DNA of 45,884 nucleotides from Microcaldota archaeon. GTDB lineage: Archaea > Micrarchaeota > Micrarchaeia > Micrarchaeales > CABMGC01. Both the position numbers and the translations under genes were made by a program. The notes below the pieces were generated by a model. The model worked only from the letters and a program-made list of their open reading frames with translations. It made no database searches and was not told the DNA's origin. The DNA lies in contig JAJZKO010000001.1 in the NCBI GenBank assembly GCA_021850805.1, positions 1-45,884 of the forward strand, written 5' to 3'. Positions 16,724 to 25,201 of this stretch are shown here, one piece after another; positions within the stretch are counted from its first letter, which is position 1, and each line of letters starts with the position of its first letter.

Positions 16724-17707
16724 ATGTTTATACAATACGGTGAGTTATTGGTTGATTATAGGAAATCTGAGCTGCTGAAAAGGCACGTGGAGGATTTGCA
16801 CGTTAAAAAAGGCATGAGCGTCTCGGAGCTCATCTCTGCGATGAAGAACATCGGCGGTTTCTCGGCGCAGAATATGGTTCATGGCATCGGCATAATAGAT
16901 GCAATGCTTAGGGATAGGGACTCATTCAATTTCCTCTCTTTCCCAGCAAATATAATATCAACTGGTGTAAGAGGGCTTATTGCAGATTCGGTAGGTTATT
17001 TTGACGCATTGATGACCACCGGAGGTACACTTGACCACGACCTTGCCAGAGCTCACGGAGGCAAGTACAGCGTGGGAAGTTTCGAAGCGGATGACAGCAG
17101 ATTGCATGGCATGAGCATATATCGCCTTGGCAATGTATTCATAGAGCATAAGGAATACGGGGAGGCTGTGGAGCAGCAGTTTACGGAAATAATGAATGAT
17201 ATATATTCTGGCAGGGATTACAGGGGGGAGTATAGTCCCAGCGAGCTTATATACGAATTTGGCAAGAGGATAAAGGACAGGAATTCCATACTATACCAGT
17301 CTTATAAGCACAAAGTCCCTGTATTCTGCCCTGGTATACTTGACGGGGCATTTGGAACGCAGCTTGCAATATTCTCGCAGGATCATAAATTCAAGCTCAA
17401 TCTCCTAAAGGACGAACTGCTGCTCAGCAACCTTATGTTTGACAATAAAGTAACAGGTGCACTGATGCTAGGAGGGGGAATAAGCAAGCACCATGTGATA
17501 TGGTGGAACCAGTTCAAGGGCGGACTTGATTATGCAGTATATATAACAACCGCAAGCCAGTATGATGGAAGCTTGTCAGGCGCAAGGCTCACCGAAGCAG
17601 TTTCGTGGGGCAAGGTGAAGGAGAAGGCAAAGTACGCAACAATAGACGGGGATGTGACCATAATACTACCCCTCATATTCGCACATCTTGGCTTGGTAAT
17701 GAAGTGA
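16724..17707 (+). CDS. dys: deoxyhypusine synthase
   Basis: Transfers the aminobutyl group of spermidine to one lysine of aIF5A, NAD-dependently, giving deoxyhypusine. The 327-residue protein has the family's NIISTGVRGLIADSV and TTGGTLDHDLAR motifs, the N-terminal FSAQN, and the catalytic lysine in LGGGISKHH (about residue 255). The C-terminal SWGKVKEKAK also matches. It starts at ATG 16724, given TATA spacing and the family N-terminus. speD at 33807 would supply the decarboxylated SAM used to make spermidine. The next gene begins 4 nt downstream. Confidence 0.95.
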   Translation: MFIQYGELLVDYRKSELLKRHVEDLHVKKGMSVSELISAMKNIGGFSAQNMVHGIGIIDAMLRDRDSFNFLSFPANIISTGVRGLIADSVGYFDALMTTGGTLDHDLARAHGGKYSVGSFEADDSRLHGMSIYRLGNVFIEHKEYGEAVEQQFTEIMNDIYSGRDYRGEYSPSELIYEFGKRIKDRNSILYQSYKHKVPVFCPGILDGAFGTQLAIFSQDHKFKLNLLKDELLLSNLMFDNKVTGALMLGGGISKHHVIWWNQFKGGLDYAVYITTASQYDGSLSGARLTEAVSWGKVKEKAKYATIDGDVTIILPLIFAHLGLVMK

Positions 17708-17711
17708 GCCT

Positions 17712-17978
17712 ATGGACCTAGATGAAAGATCCAGGAAGATTCTGGAGGATGGTGCAGTAAAGATGCGCGTTTCGAGGGGCGGTATTGCACAGCAGGTAAC
17801 TTTCATCGTAAAGCGGGTGGCCTTTGGCAATATAACTTATGTGGAGCTTTTTTCCGAGAGGGTAATAGATATCTCAGAGATAAAGAGGGTGGCCGAGGAG
17901 ACTGGACTGCCTGTCGAAGCGGCAAATGCAAAAGCATTCCCTGAAGGGAAGTCTTCCGTAGATTTTAAGGATTTTTAA
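17712..17978 (+). CDS. small conserved archaeal hypothetical protein
   Basis: An 88-residue soluble protein of mixed alpha/beta character. The middle TYVELFSERVIDISEIKRVAEE and the C-terminal AFPEGKSSVDFKDF look like a conserved archaeal family I cannot name. No cysteines, membrane segments or known catalytic motifs are visible. The start lies 4 nt after the deoxyhypusine synthase stop, so it is surely in the same transcript. A link to hypusine or translation is only suggested by position. Confidence 0.75.
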   Translation: MDLDERSRKILEDGAVKMRVSRGGIAQQVTFIVKRVAFGNITYVELFSERVIDISEIKRVAEETGLPVEAANAKAFPEGKSSVDFKDF

Positions 17979-18014
17979 CTGCATAGTGTTTGATGACATA
18001 CCAGGCGCGAGTTT

Positions 18015-19346
18015 ATGGTTTCACGAAAGTTCCTCCTTTCAAAAGTCAAGGAACTGAGAAAACTGAGCGGATTTTACCTTGAGCTTAAGAAGATAAATGG
18101 GCATTATTACGTTTTCAAGTCAACAAGCATTTGGGACAGAAAGCATGGCAAGCGGGTAAAGAAGACTGAATACTTCGGCAGAATAAGCGATAGCGGGAAG
18201 TTTATCGAGGGAAAACATGCAATTGACAGCTACGGTTCAGTAGATTCGTTAGTGCCAGCGGACCATGAAGGAGGCGGGGATAGTGCTGATGACCTACGCC
18301 TGCTGCGCATGCTCAGCATGGACGCAAGAGTAGGTGTCTCAAAGATAGAGGAAACCCTGAACCTCAAGAAAACCGCAACGACTAACAGGCTAAAGAGGCT
18401 GGAGGCCAAATACGAGATACGATATATTGCTGAAGTAGATCAGGAAAAATTGGGTTACTCAGGCTACCTGATATTCCTGAAGTTCAATGCAAAGTCTATG
18501 GACATGGAGCGCGTAGGGGCAATTCTGTCTGGTGATCCGATGGTGCAATTGGCAGCCACGCTCCGCGGAGGATATGACCTAATGGTTTATTATCTTGCAG
18601 AAAACGATAGAAGAGCCAATTTAAGGCTGTATGAGCTTAGGAAGAAATTATTGCCTGAAGAGGACTGCGAATGGATGATATCGCAGTGTTTTATAGGATA
18701 CGGATTCGTTCCGCTTAGGGATGTTTTCTTCAATGAGATGAAAGGCAAGGTGTGGCACAGGAGCAAAGATAGTCCCAGGCATGAAGATGGGAGGCTTTAC
18801 TATGGGGAATATGCAACGCTTCGTGAGCTTAACGTGGACGGTGCAGCCCCATTTGCAGAGATAGATAGAAGGCACTCATTAAATGATGGTAATGCACAGT
18901 ACTCCTATTACAAACTGATGGAAAAGGGCATGATCAAAAGAATTACAATATCGGAGAATAGGTTTGCAAACGACAGGCTTGTCATTAGCCTGATGGAGAT
19001 TTTAAACACAGCTGCATTTGAGAGAAGTAGATCACAGCTGCTGAGCTTCATAATCTCTGAATCTGGAAGGGCTGTCAATACGAATGTTCTTGAGGCGGAT
19101 CTCATGAATCCTTACGGCATAATCTTGATATCGCCTATGGACAACAAGGACAGAGAGATGGAATTTATGGAAAAGCTTGGAAAGGTTGCAGGCGTGCGGA
19201 TGCGGAGGATGGAGATAAGAGAGATAATTGTAGGTTCATTCTGCTATAGGAATTTTGACAACGCAGCCTCTAACCAATATCGTATACTCAAGAGCATCTA
19301 CCAGTCCGGCGGCGGAGTTGACAAGCAGACAGCAATATTTGGATAA
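18015..19346 (+). CDS. AsnC-type regulator with transposase-like N-terminal domain
   Basis: A 443-residue protein with an unusual layout. Residues 1-65 contain YYVFKSTSIWDRKHGKRVKK followed by TEYFGRI, which resembles the N-terminal region of IS1634/IS4-type transposases. Residues ~92-145 are an AsnC-type winged helix (DLRLLRMLSMDARVGVSKIE...RLEAKYEI) followed by the typical RYIAEVDQEKLGYSGY transition and a RAM-like domain to about 235. A second winged-helix-like region (~255-310) and a further alpha/beta domain finish the protein. A DNA-binding regulator is likely; its ligand and targets are unknown. It follows the deoxyhypusine synthase pair by 36 nt. Confidence 0.7.
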   Translation: MVSRKFLLSKVKELRKLSGFYLELKKINGHYYVFKSTSIWDRKHGKRVKKTEYFGRISDSGKFIEGKHAIDSYGSVDSLVPADHEGGGDSADDLRLLRMLSMDARVGVSKIEETLNLKKTATTNRLKRLEAKYEIRYIAEVDQEKLGYSGYLIFLKFNAKSMDMERVGAILSGDPMVQLAATLRGGYDLMVYYLAENDRRANLRLYELRKKLLPEEDCEWMISQCFIGYGFVPLRDVFFNEMKGKVWHRSKDSPRHEDGRLYYGEYATLRELNVDGAAPFAEIDRRHSLNDGNAQYSYYKLMEKGMIKRITISENRFANDRLVISLMEILNTAAFERSRSQLLSFIISESGRAVNTNVLEADLMNPYGIILISPMDNKDREMEFMEKLGKVAGVRMRRMEIREIIVGSFCYRNFDNAASNQYRILKSIYQSGGGVDKQTAIFG

Positions 19347-19396
19347 TATTTTATATTCAGTTGGTTATTATATCAGCATAGAATATAGGTTTTGGT

Positions 19397-19702
19397 ATGC
19401 GCCCTTACAGGAGATTTTTGGCATTGGCTTCGCTTATGGTAGCGTTGGGTGAGCTTGGCGCCACGACAACTATATTATCAAAGAATATAACAGTAACTAC
19501 GGTAAACGCCACGACAACTGTGTCTGCTTCTCTGACTTCCACGTATACGGCCAATACCAGCAGCGTCGCTATAGCGAGCTCGACGGTAATCACCACAACC
19601 CAAGCAAGCGCAATTCCCAATCTTGTACTTTACGCAGTGATTGTCATTCTGGTAATAGTGATTGTAGCACTAGTTTTGAGGAGAAGGCATAGCCAGATAT
19701 AG
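19397..19702 (+). CDS. small Thr/Ser-rich membrane-anchored surface protein
   Basis: A 101-residue protein with an N-terminal signal-like segment (FLALASLMVALGELG), about 50 residues almost entirely Thr, Ser, Ala and Val with several N-x-T/S sequons, then a C-terminal membrane helix (LVLYAVIVILVIVIVALVL) ending in RRRHSQI. The topology would leave a short glycosylated stalk outside the cell. AT-rich TATA-like sequence lies within 50 bp upstream. It converges with the pilin-like gene 12 nt away. The function is unknown; a cell-surface role is inferred. Confidence 0.65.
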   Translation: MRPYRRFLALASLMVALGELGATTTILSKNITVTTVNATTTVSASLTSTYTANTSSVAIASSTVITTTQASAIPNLVLYAVIVILVIVIVALVLRRRHSQI

Positions 19703-19713
19703 CGATTGAAGCC

Positions 19714-21180
19714 TCATGGAGGGAACACATAAGCAGCCAGTGAACCCTGTATAGGTGTTAATACCGGCGTTGTGCTAACCGTATATGTACCTGGATTGTC
19801 TATAATACATTCTGCTGCGAACGCGCTATCCTGTCCGGTCTCGTTTAGATACCCTAGCATCGTGCATCCAGATGGGAGTCCTGGAGTATATGCGTATGGC
19901 GGATATGAATTCTCCCATCCTGACACGCCCATCAATATAACGAAGCTTCCGGGTTGGGTAATTGGGAAATTAAGGACTAGAGAACTCCCTGAAGATGAAT
20001 TTACAGCAGTATATACTGCTGCGCTGCTTACAGGTGCATTAAGCGCGACGCTCCCTATAGACTGATACCATGGATCGTCTCCAGAAGTGTAGCAAGAGAC
20101 CGTAGGGCTCGTCTGATAACCTATGTCAGAGCAGCTGTTGCCTGCAGTATCGCAGATGCTTTGCGTGCCGCCGCTGCTTGCGACCTGTATGGTATACGTG
20201 GTGGATGATATGTACGGCGCGCCTGATGCGCATTCGGATATGTAAGAAGAGTATCCTGAAGGCATGTCCAACGTCAATGAACTTACTTGGGAACCGCCAG
20301 CATCGGATAGCTGGGAGGAGAAGCAGTATTGCGTATTTGAAAATGATACAGACTGCGTATTTCCTGGAGAGAGGGATCCGGATGACGGGGATGGGACGTA
20401 TATGTCCTGGCAGCCCGATGATACCGAAGGCGTTACTACTGCGATGCTGAATGTATGCGACGCTGTGCTTGTTCCTGTGAATTCTATGGTATTGCTTGTT
20501 GATGTTTCAGTAGAGCCATTATATGTAACCTGCCATAAAGTGCCAGATGGCAGGCCGCTTTCCACAAATACTGCATTGTATGAGAGGAGTATTGTAGAGA
20601 GAGGAGGTATTGTAGATGTAGTGAATACAGTAGTTGATGAAGAGGTGGATACCGATGTGCCTATTGCCGATGATATTATCTGCGCCCTTATGCTCCCTGT
20701 AAGCTGCGTAGAAAAATTGGTGTTCTCTTCCGTATAATTAATGTCCATGCTTCCCGAAAAATAGCTTCCGCTTGGAGCGTTGAAGGCAGAGGAACCCGAA
20801 TAGCACTGTATTACGAATGATTGGCTTGAACCTGACTTTATGAGTATAGAATTTGACTGCGACGAGAATGAAGGAGGCGCAAACGGCTCCTGGAATGATG
20901 ACTGAAGTGCAGAGGAATTTGAATTGCAACTCGCAGAATTTATTGTTATGGGATTTCCTGTGGTCTGAAGCAGCTTGAGGTAAAGCATGCCGTTGTTTGT
21001 CATGTAGTAATTCAGACATGAGAAACCGCTTGGAACTATGCATTCTGGATGCGAAGCTGTTGATGAGTTCGGGTTAAGCACCCCAAGTCCAAAAAGAGCA
21101 ACGAGAACCACTGCTATAATCAATATGGCCCACGAATATGTGGTGAGATACTCCATTGCGCTTTGGGCTTTGCGGTGCAT
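19714..21180 (-). CDS. large pilin-like surface protein with class III signal peptide
   Basis: A 488-residue secreted protein. The N-terminus MHRKA-QSAMEYLTTYSWAI is a class III (type IV pilin-like) signal with the archaeal QxSxExxxL motif, to be cleaved before Gln6 by a PibD/EppA-type peptidase. A hydrophobic assembly helix follows. The remainder is Ser/Thr/Gly-rich with paired cysteines and repeated Ig-like segments. One contains VESGLPSGTLWQVTYNG, a motif seen in surface proteins of Thermoplasmatales. It is much longer than ordinary pilins (100-200 residues), so it may be a specialised adhesin or minor pilin. It lies downstream of DNA polymerase IV on the same strand. Confidence 0.75.
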   Translation of the reverse strand: MHRKAQSAMEYLTTYSWAILIIAVVLVALFGLGVLNPNSSTASHPECIVPSGFSCLNYYMTNNGMLYLKLLQTTGNPITINSASCNSNSSALQSSFQEPFAPPSFSSQSNSILIKSGSSQSFVIQCYSGSSAFNAPSGSYFSGSMDINYTEENTNFSTQLTGSIRAQIISSAIGTSVSTSSSTTVFTTSTIPPLSTILLSYNAVFVESGLPSGTLWQVTYNGSTETSTSNTIEFTGTSTASHTFSIAVVTPSVSSGCQDIYVPSPSSGSLSPGNTQSVSFSNTQYCFSSQLSDAGGSQVSSLTLDMPSGYSSYISECASGAPYISSTTYTIQVASSGGTQSICDTAGNSCSDIGYQTSPTVSCYTSGDDPWYQSIGSVALNAPVSSAAVYTAVNSSSGSSLVLNFPITQPGSFVILMGVSGWENSYPPYAYTPGLPSGCTMLGYLNETGQDSAFAAECIIDNPGTYTVSTTPVLTPIQGSLAAYVFPP

Positions 21181-21241
21181 TGCTACACAATCGCATATAG
21201 TTGCGCTAAAGGGTTTAAATCCTTGCGTTATTGCTTGGATT

Positions 21242-22309
21242 TCATTTTATATACTGCGAAAGGCTTCTGCTGGCATTTTTGGATAGGGAGGATACCCTTA
21301 CCCCTACTTTCCTTAACTTCTTTGATGAATCCAGCGAATGGAGCATTATCTCAAGAGCAACCTTGGATATTGTTTCCTCTGAAGAGGACCTCCTTATGGT
21401 CTTTGACCTGAATGCATCTGAAAAGTCAAAATACCTCAACTTAATTGTTACTGTAGAGAAGGATAGCCCCTGCTTCTTTATCTCATCCGCAACCTCGGAT
21501 GAAAGTTTGCGGATAGTTTCTGAGATTAGATCTATATCAGAAGTGTCAAAGTCGAATGTACGTTCCCTCCCTATTGATTTAATCTCTGTGCTTTCGGACA
21601 CCTCTTCAGGATCTATCCCGTTTGCATACTGCAGGGTTACAAGCCCGTAGCTGCCAAGCAACCTCTCTGCTGAAGAGGGGCTTATAGATGCAAACTTTCC
21701 TATAGTATCATACCCTGCTGCTTTTAGCTTCTGCTCTGTCATCTTGCCCACGCCGTATAGCTTGCCTATTGGGAGGTCTTTTAGAAAGATTTTGGCGTCT
21801 TTTTCCCATACTGTGCATATGCCTGCAGGTTTTGCCTCTTCGCATGCCATCTTTGCAAGGAGCTTGTTGTTGCTTATCCCTATTGAGCAGCTGAGCGCAG
21901 TTTTTGCCTTGATGGCAGAAGCAATCTCTCGCGCATACTGTGCAGCGCTATCCTTTGCTTTTATTATCGAGCTTACATCGAGATATGCCTCGTCTATGCT
22001 GACCTGCTCGAAATTTTCGGCATAACTTCGCAGTGTCGCCATTATCTCTGCTGATACACGCTCGTAATATGGATAATCCATCTTCATGAATACAGCATCA
22101 GGCTTAATACGATATGCATTGGAGAGCGCCATGCCGCTATGTATCCCGAATGCCCTTGCCTTGTAATTGCAAGTCATTACCACGCCCCTGCCGTTCTGCA
22201 TCTTTTCGTCGGAGCCTATTACTAGTGGTACTTCTGAAAGCGCCCTGTTCCGCGCCTCTTCGCATGCTGCAAAGAAGTAGTCCATGTCCGCAAGCATTAT
22301 TACTCGCAT
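21242..22309 (-). CDS. dinB: Y-family DNA polymerase IV
   Basis: Translesion DNA polymerase of 355 residues. Catalytic acids are in ADMDYFFA (D8) and SIDEAYLD (D106, E107). The palm has VVMTCNYKARAFGIHSGM, and the thumb includes GVGKMTEQKLKAAGYDTIGKF, a helix-hairpin-helix. The little-finger domain follows to the end (TVTIKLRYFDFS). The C-terminus has no obvious PCNA-binding peptide, unlike Dpo4 of Sulfolobus. It lies between the DsbA-like gene and the pilin-like gene, all on the minus strand and closely spaced. No SOS-type regulatory site is visible. Confidence 0.95.
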   Translation of the reverse strand: MRVIMLADMDYFFAACEEARNRALSEVPLVIGSDEKMQNGRGVVMTCNYKARAFGIHSGMALSNAYRIKPDAVFMKMDYPYYERVSAEIMATLRSYAENFEQVSIDEAYLDVSSIIKAKDSAAQYAREIASAIKAKTALSCSIGISNNKLLAKMACEEAKPAGICTVWEKDAKIFLKDLPIGKLYGVGKMTEQKLKAAGYDTIGKFASISPSSAERLLGSYGLVTLQYANGIDPEEVSESTEIKSIGRERTFDFDTSDIDLISETIRKLSSEVADEIKKQGLSFSTVTIKLRYFDFSDAFRSKTIRRSSSEETISKVALEIMLHSLDSSKKLRKVGVRVSSLSKNASRSLSQYIK

Positions 22310-22334
22310 TTTCTCATTTTGTTGGTGTGTAGTT

Positions 22335-23399
22335 TTACGATGCGCATGCCGAAGGATGTGCGTAGCATACAGAATATGATGCAGTCTGCGGTATAGCGAG
22401 GTACTTACATGCTGTGACTATTTCCGGTGTGGCTATCACATCGTAATGCTGTGCAAGATCATGCTGAAAGTTTATCGTAGTTGTTGAGTTCTGCAGGCAT
22501 GTGCCCAGCTGCGTGTTGTTTAACCCGGAATCGTTGGCTATTGATGCGAGTTCGTTTTTTGATATGTAACTGCCAGTGTATATCCTATTCAGGCTTTGCT
22601 CAAAGGAACCAAAACCAGGCTGCGCTGACGCGCATAGGATATACTCGCCTAGCTGGTCTGCGTTTTGCACACCGTAGGAATTTGCAACCTGCTGCGAGTA
22701 CTGGGTAAAGAGTATCTTTATTGACGCATTTATCCTTGAACCGAATCTGCTGCGAAGCTGCGTGAAGTTATTCAGGCTTGATATTGATCCAGGTGCATAT
22801 GGATCGACAAACCAGTAAACGCTTGTTGCGTTAGTAGAATTGCAGGCTATCGCCTCGCTGCCCAAGCGTACTACGCCGTAGCCAACTACTGTATTGTTGC
22901 CAGATAAAGCAGGCTTTGATGTTTCTATGTATGGAGTTATATTGCTCATATTTTTGTCATTGACTAAGGCTGAAAAATAATACTGCAGGTTGCTTCCTGG
23001 CTCCTTGAAAGGTACTTGCACATACCATTCTTTTGCTGAAGGAATATATGAAATGTCCATCTGGCTGGTATTAGATATGAAAGGAAGAACCGATAGGGAT
23101 GTATTGGAAGACGCATAATTTGCCAGATAATTCTCGACTGCATTCTTTACCTGGGTAGTGTTATGGACTGGGGATACGCATGTTCCATTCAGTGACCCAT
23201 AAGTGCATGTAGATGATGTATTAGATGTTATAGATGCTACAGGTTGCTCCAGATAATTGGAGACTACAAGTATTGCAGCCATTATCACCACCAGCGCTAT
23301 CAGCGCTATGTGTATATTATCAAGCCCGCCGAATTTGCCTACTGGCTTTACTAGGATTTCTGCAGCATTGCTATTCTTTTTAGTCTTTTTCACAGGCAT
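22335..23399 (-). CDS. membrane-anchored DsbA-like thioredoxin-fold protein without CxxC
   Basis: A 354-residue protein with one N-terminal membrane helix (IHIALIALVVIMAAILVVS) and a large sequon-rich extracytoplasmic region. The C-terminal ~160 residues look like the DsbA family: helical insertion FTQYSQQVANSYGVQNADQL, ILCASAQPGFGSFEQSLNRI, LNNTQLGTCL and the cis-proline loop VIATPEIV. The expected active site just after the first strand (VYWFVDPYAPGS) has no cysteines, so the redox CxxC is missing. A structural or chaperone role, or disulfide chemistry through other cysteines, is possible. It precedes dinB by 25 nt. Confidence 0.65.
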   Translation of the reverse strand: MPVKKTKKNSNAAEILVKPVGKFGGLDNIHIALIALVVIMAAILVVSNYLEQPVASITSNTSSTCTYGSLNGTCVSPVHNTTQVKNAVENYLANYASSNTSLSVLPFISNTSQMDISYIPSAKEWYVQVPFKEPGSNLQYYFSALVNDKNMSNITPYIETSKPALSGNNTVVGYGVVRLGSEAIACNSTNATSVYWFVDPYAPGSISSLNNFTQLRSRFGSRINASIKILFTQYSQQVANSYGVQNADQLGEYILCASAQPGFGSFEQSLNRIYTGSYISKNELASIANDSGLNNTQLGTCLQNSTTTINFQHDLAQHYDVIATPEIVTACKYLAIPQTASYSVCYAHPSACAS

Positions 23400-23415
23400 T
23401 TTTATTCACCATAAC

Positions 23416-23503
23416 CGGGCCCGGCGGGATTTTCAATGAGTTTTTGAACCCGCGACCATCACCTTAGGACGGTGCCACTCTATCCAAGCTGAGCTACGGA
23501 CCC
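23416..23503 (-). tRNA. tRNA-Arg(CCU) with a 13-nt insertion in the T-loop
   Basis: On the minus strand the acceptor GGGTCCG (23497-23503) pairs with CGGGCCC (23417-23423); the discriminator is G. The D-arm is GCTC/GAGT. The anticodon arm has loop GTCCTAA, anticodon CCU (23466-23468), stem CACC/GGTG and a G-A at the top. The variable loop is 5 nt. The T-stem GCGGG/CCCGC is perfect, but its loop is 20 nt instead of 7 (23429-23448). Excising 13 nt would restore TTCAAAT, so this is most simply a non-canonical intron. CCA is not encoded. Confidence 0.88.
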
Positions 23504-23587
23504 GTGTCACTCCTTATTCTGTACATAAACATATAAAAATTCCTAGTTGAATGCTTAGAACTCTGTTGCAGCGCATTCGGCTTATTA

Positions 23588-23630
23588 GGAAGACCTGTCG
23601 CTGTGGCAGCGCATATGTTGCAGGTCTTTC
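23588..23630 (-). terminator. branched hairpin after the arginine deiminase-like gene
   Basis: A 10-bp outer stem (23588-23597 with 23621-23630, one G-U pair) encloses a 5-bp inner stem CGCTG/CAGCG (23599-23603 with 23607-23611). It begins directly after the stop codon of the minus-strand gene. It may be a 3'-end stabiliser or part of a terminator; no long T-tract follows immediately on the minus strand. Confidence 0.4.
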
Positions 23631-25172
23631 TTATGCCCTCATTTGAAGTTCGTGCTTGCTTATGCCGCCACGGTTTGTAGGGCATGTCAGGCAGCGCGGA
23701 CCGCCACCTTCTGTGATTATATTTGGCATGCTGACCTCAATAACCTCTACTCCTGCGGCCATTAGCCTCTGATTTGTAATCTCATTTTCTTTTACCGCTA
23801 TTACCTTAGATTCGCTTATTGCAAGTACATTGCATCCGAGCGATTGCTGCTCTGATGGATCTGCGACAACAACTTTGTATCCGTTGTTTTTTAGGTAATC
23901 CAGAAATGCCTTTGGCAGTCGGCTAGTATCTGCAAGGACTTTCTTCATGCCTATGACAGTGAATAAGACATCAAGATGCAGCTCCTCGTGCTCCACGGCC
24001 AAAAATGTTATATGCGGAAAGGCACTGGCAAGCTCCTTGAACCCTGACATGTTAGTTCTCTGACCGATCCCTACGGCTATGACATTCGGCTGCAGGATTA
24101 CTACGTCGCCTCCCTCTATGAACGAACCATCACCTGCAAGCTTAATTACATTGCCATTATGCCGAAGCTTCTCTGCCGCATCTGTTTCGTACCTCCGGTT
24201 TTCTGGGCGCATTTTTCCTATGACTAAAGTATCGCCAATCACAAATGACGGATCCCTTGGGAACATGCCATCCCTCTCTATATCGCTGGTCCATGCGCCT
24301 GACCGCTTGACTATTACGCCGTTTGATTTGAGCGCATCCACTAAAGCAATGTGCTCCGCGCCCAGCGCGACGGTATCAACAATCTCCGCGGTTGAGCGCG
24401 AAACGTTATTGTTTTCACGTGTAGATTTCACCCGAGCAGTTATGGTTGGGGTATAGCTAACAACAGCCTCCTTAAGTTCCTGGTATTCTGACCTTACCTC
24501 TAATGGCAATGATAGGTGTGCTACAGAAGGCATTGTTCCGGAGCGCCTGAATATTATCAGCCCATCGTTGCCATTTTCTTTTATGTAGTCTATTCCGCGA
24601 TACCCTTCTTTCAGGAGGAGCTTGCATATATTGCGCAGATGCTCTGGGCTGCCGCTTAACTTTACTGCAACCTCCGGGTTATTCGGATATGATGAACTTG
24701 CTGCCAGGGTATCCTGCATTACAGGTATTTTGGATAGCAATACATTGGAAAGGTGATAGTCATGGTCGAATGCCATTGGGTTTTCGTTTATTGGCTTTAC
24801 CATTGTAAATGTTACTTGGCCGTTTTCGAGCGAGCAGTCTGCAATTGAGAATCCATCATTTACTGCCGTGCTTATAGCAATTGTATCTGCCTGCTTTATT
24901 TTTACTGATGCCTTTTCCAAACCGCTGTCCTGTGCTTTCCTTCCCAACTCCTTCAGGAATTCTTTTACGGCAATAGGATTGCAGGATTGCATTTCAAGCG
25001 GCTTTCCTTCTTCTGCAGACTTTTGCTTTCCCCATGCCCCTCCATTACCGCTGCTTGAGCGTATCTGATTGAAGCGTGCAATAATCTCTTCCTGTGTAGC
25101 AGGCTTTGACATTGATGGGTCCTTTGGGAATGCTACGCTGTTTTGACTAACTCGTAGTTCTTTGACATTCAT
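23631..25172 (-). CDS. arginine deiminase-like enzyme with a long N-terminal extension
   Basis: Member of the guanidine-modifying (ADI/amidinotransferase) fold; the predicted reaction is L-arginine to citrulline plus ammonia. Catalytic motifs lie in the C-terminal half: FPRDP (304-308), FIEGGD (Glu353, Asp356), LHLDVLF (His399, Asp401) and GGGPRCLTCP with nucleophile Cys494. The GGGPRC ending favours arginine deiminase over dimethylarginine hydrolase. Classical ADI is ~400 residues; here about 230 residues of unrecognised sequence precede the core. It is the last gene of the block argG-argH-GNAT-M20, and its presence with synthesis genes is odd. Carbamate kinase is at 14320. Confidence 0.8.
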   Translation of the reverse strand: MNVKELRVSQNSVAFPKDPSMSKPATQEEIIARFNQIRSSSGNGGAWGKQKSAEEGKPLEMQSCNPIAVKEFLKELGRKAQDSGLEKASVKIKQADTIAISTAVNDGFSIADCSLENGQVTFTMVKPINENPMAFDHDYHLSNVLLSKIPVMQDTLAASSSYPNNPEVAVKLSGSPEHLRNICKLLLKEGYRGIDYIKENGNDGLIIFRRSGTMPSVAHLSLPLEVRSEYQELKEAVVSYTPTITARVKSTRENNNVSRSTAEIVDTVALGAEHIALVDALKSNGVIVKRSGAWTSDIERDGMFPRDPSFVIGDTLVIGKMRPENRRYETDAAEKLRHNGNVIKLAGDGSFIEGGDVVILQPNVIAVGIGQRTNMSGFKELASAFPHITFLAVEHEELHLDVLFTVIGMKKVLADTSRLPKAFLDYLKNNGYKVVVADPSEQQSLGCNVLAISESKVIAVKENEITNQRLMAAGVEVIEVSMPNIITEGGGPRCLTCPTNRGGISKHELQMRA

Positions 25173-25201
25173 TTTCCCACATATTATTATTAAAAAATTT
25201 C

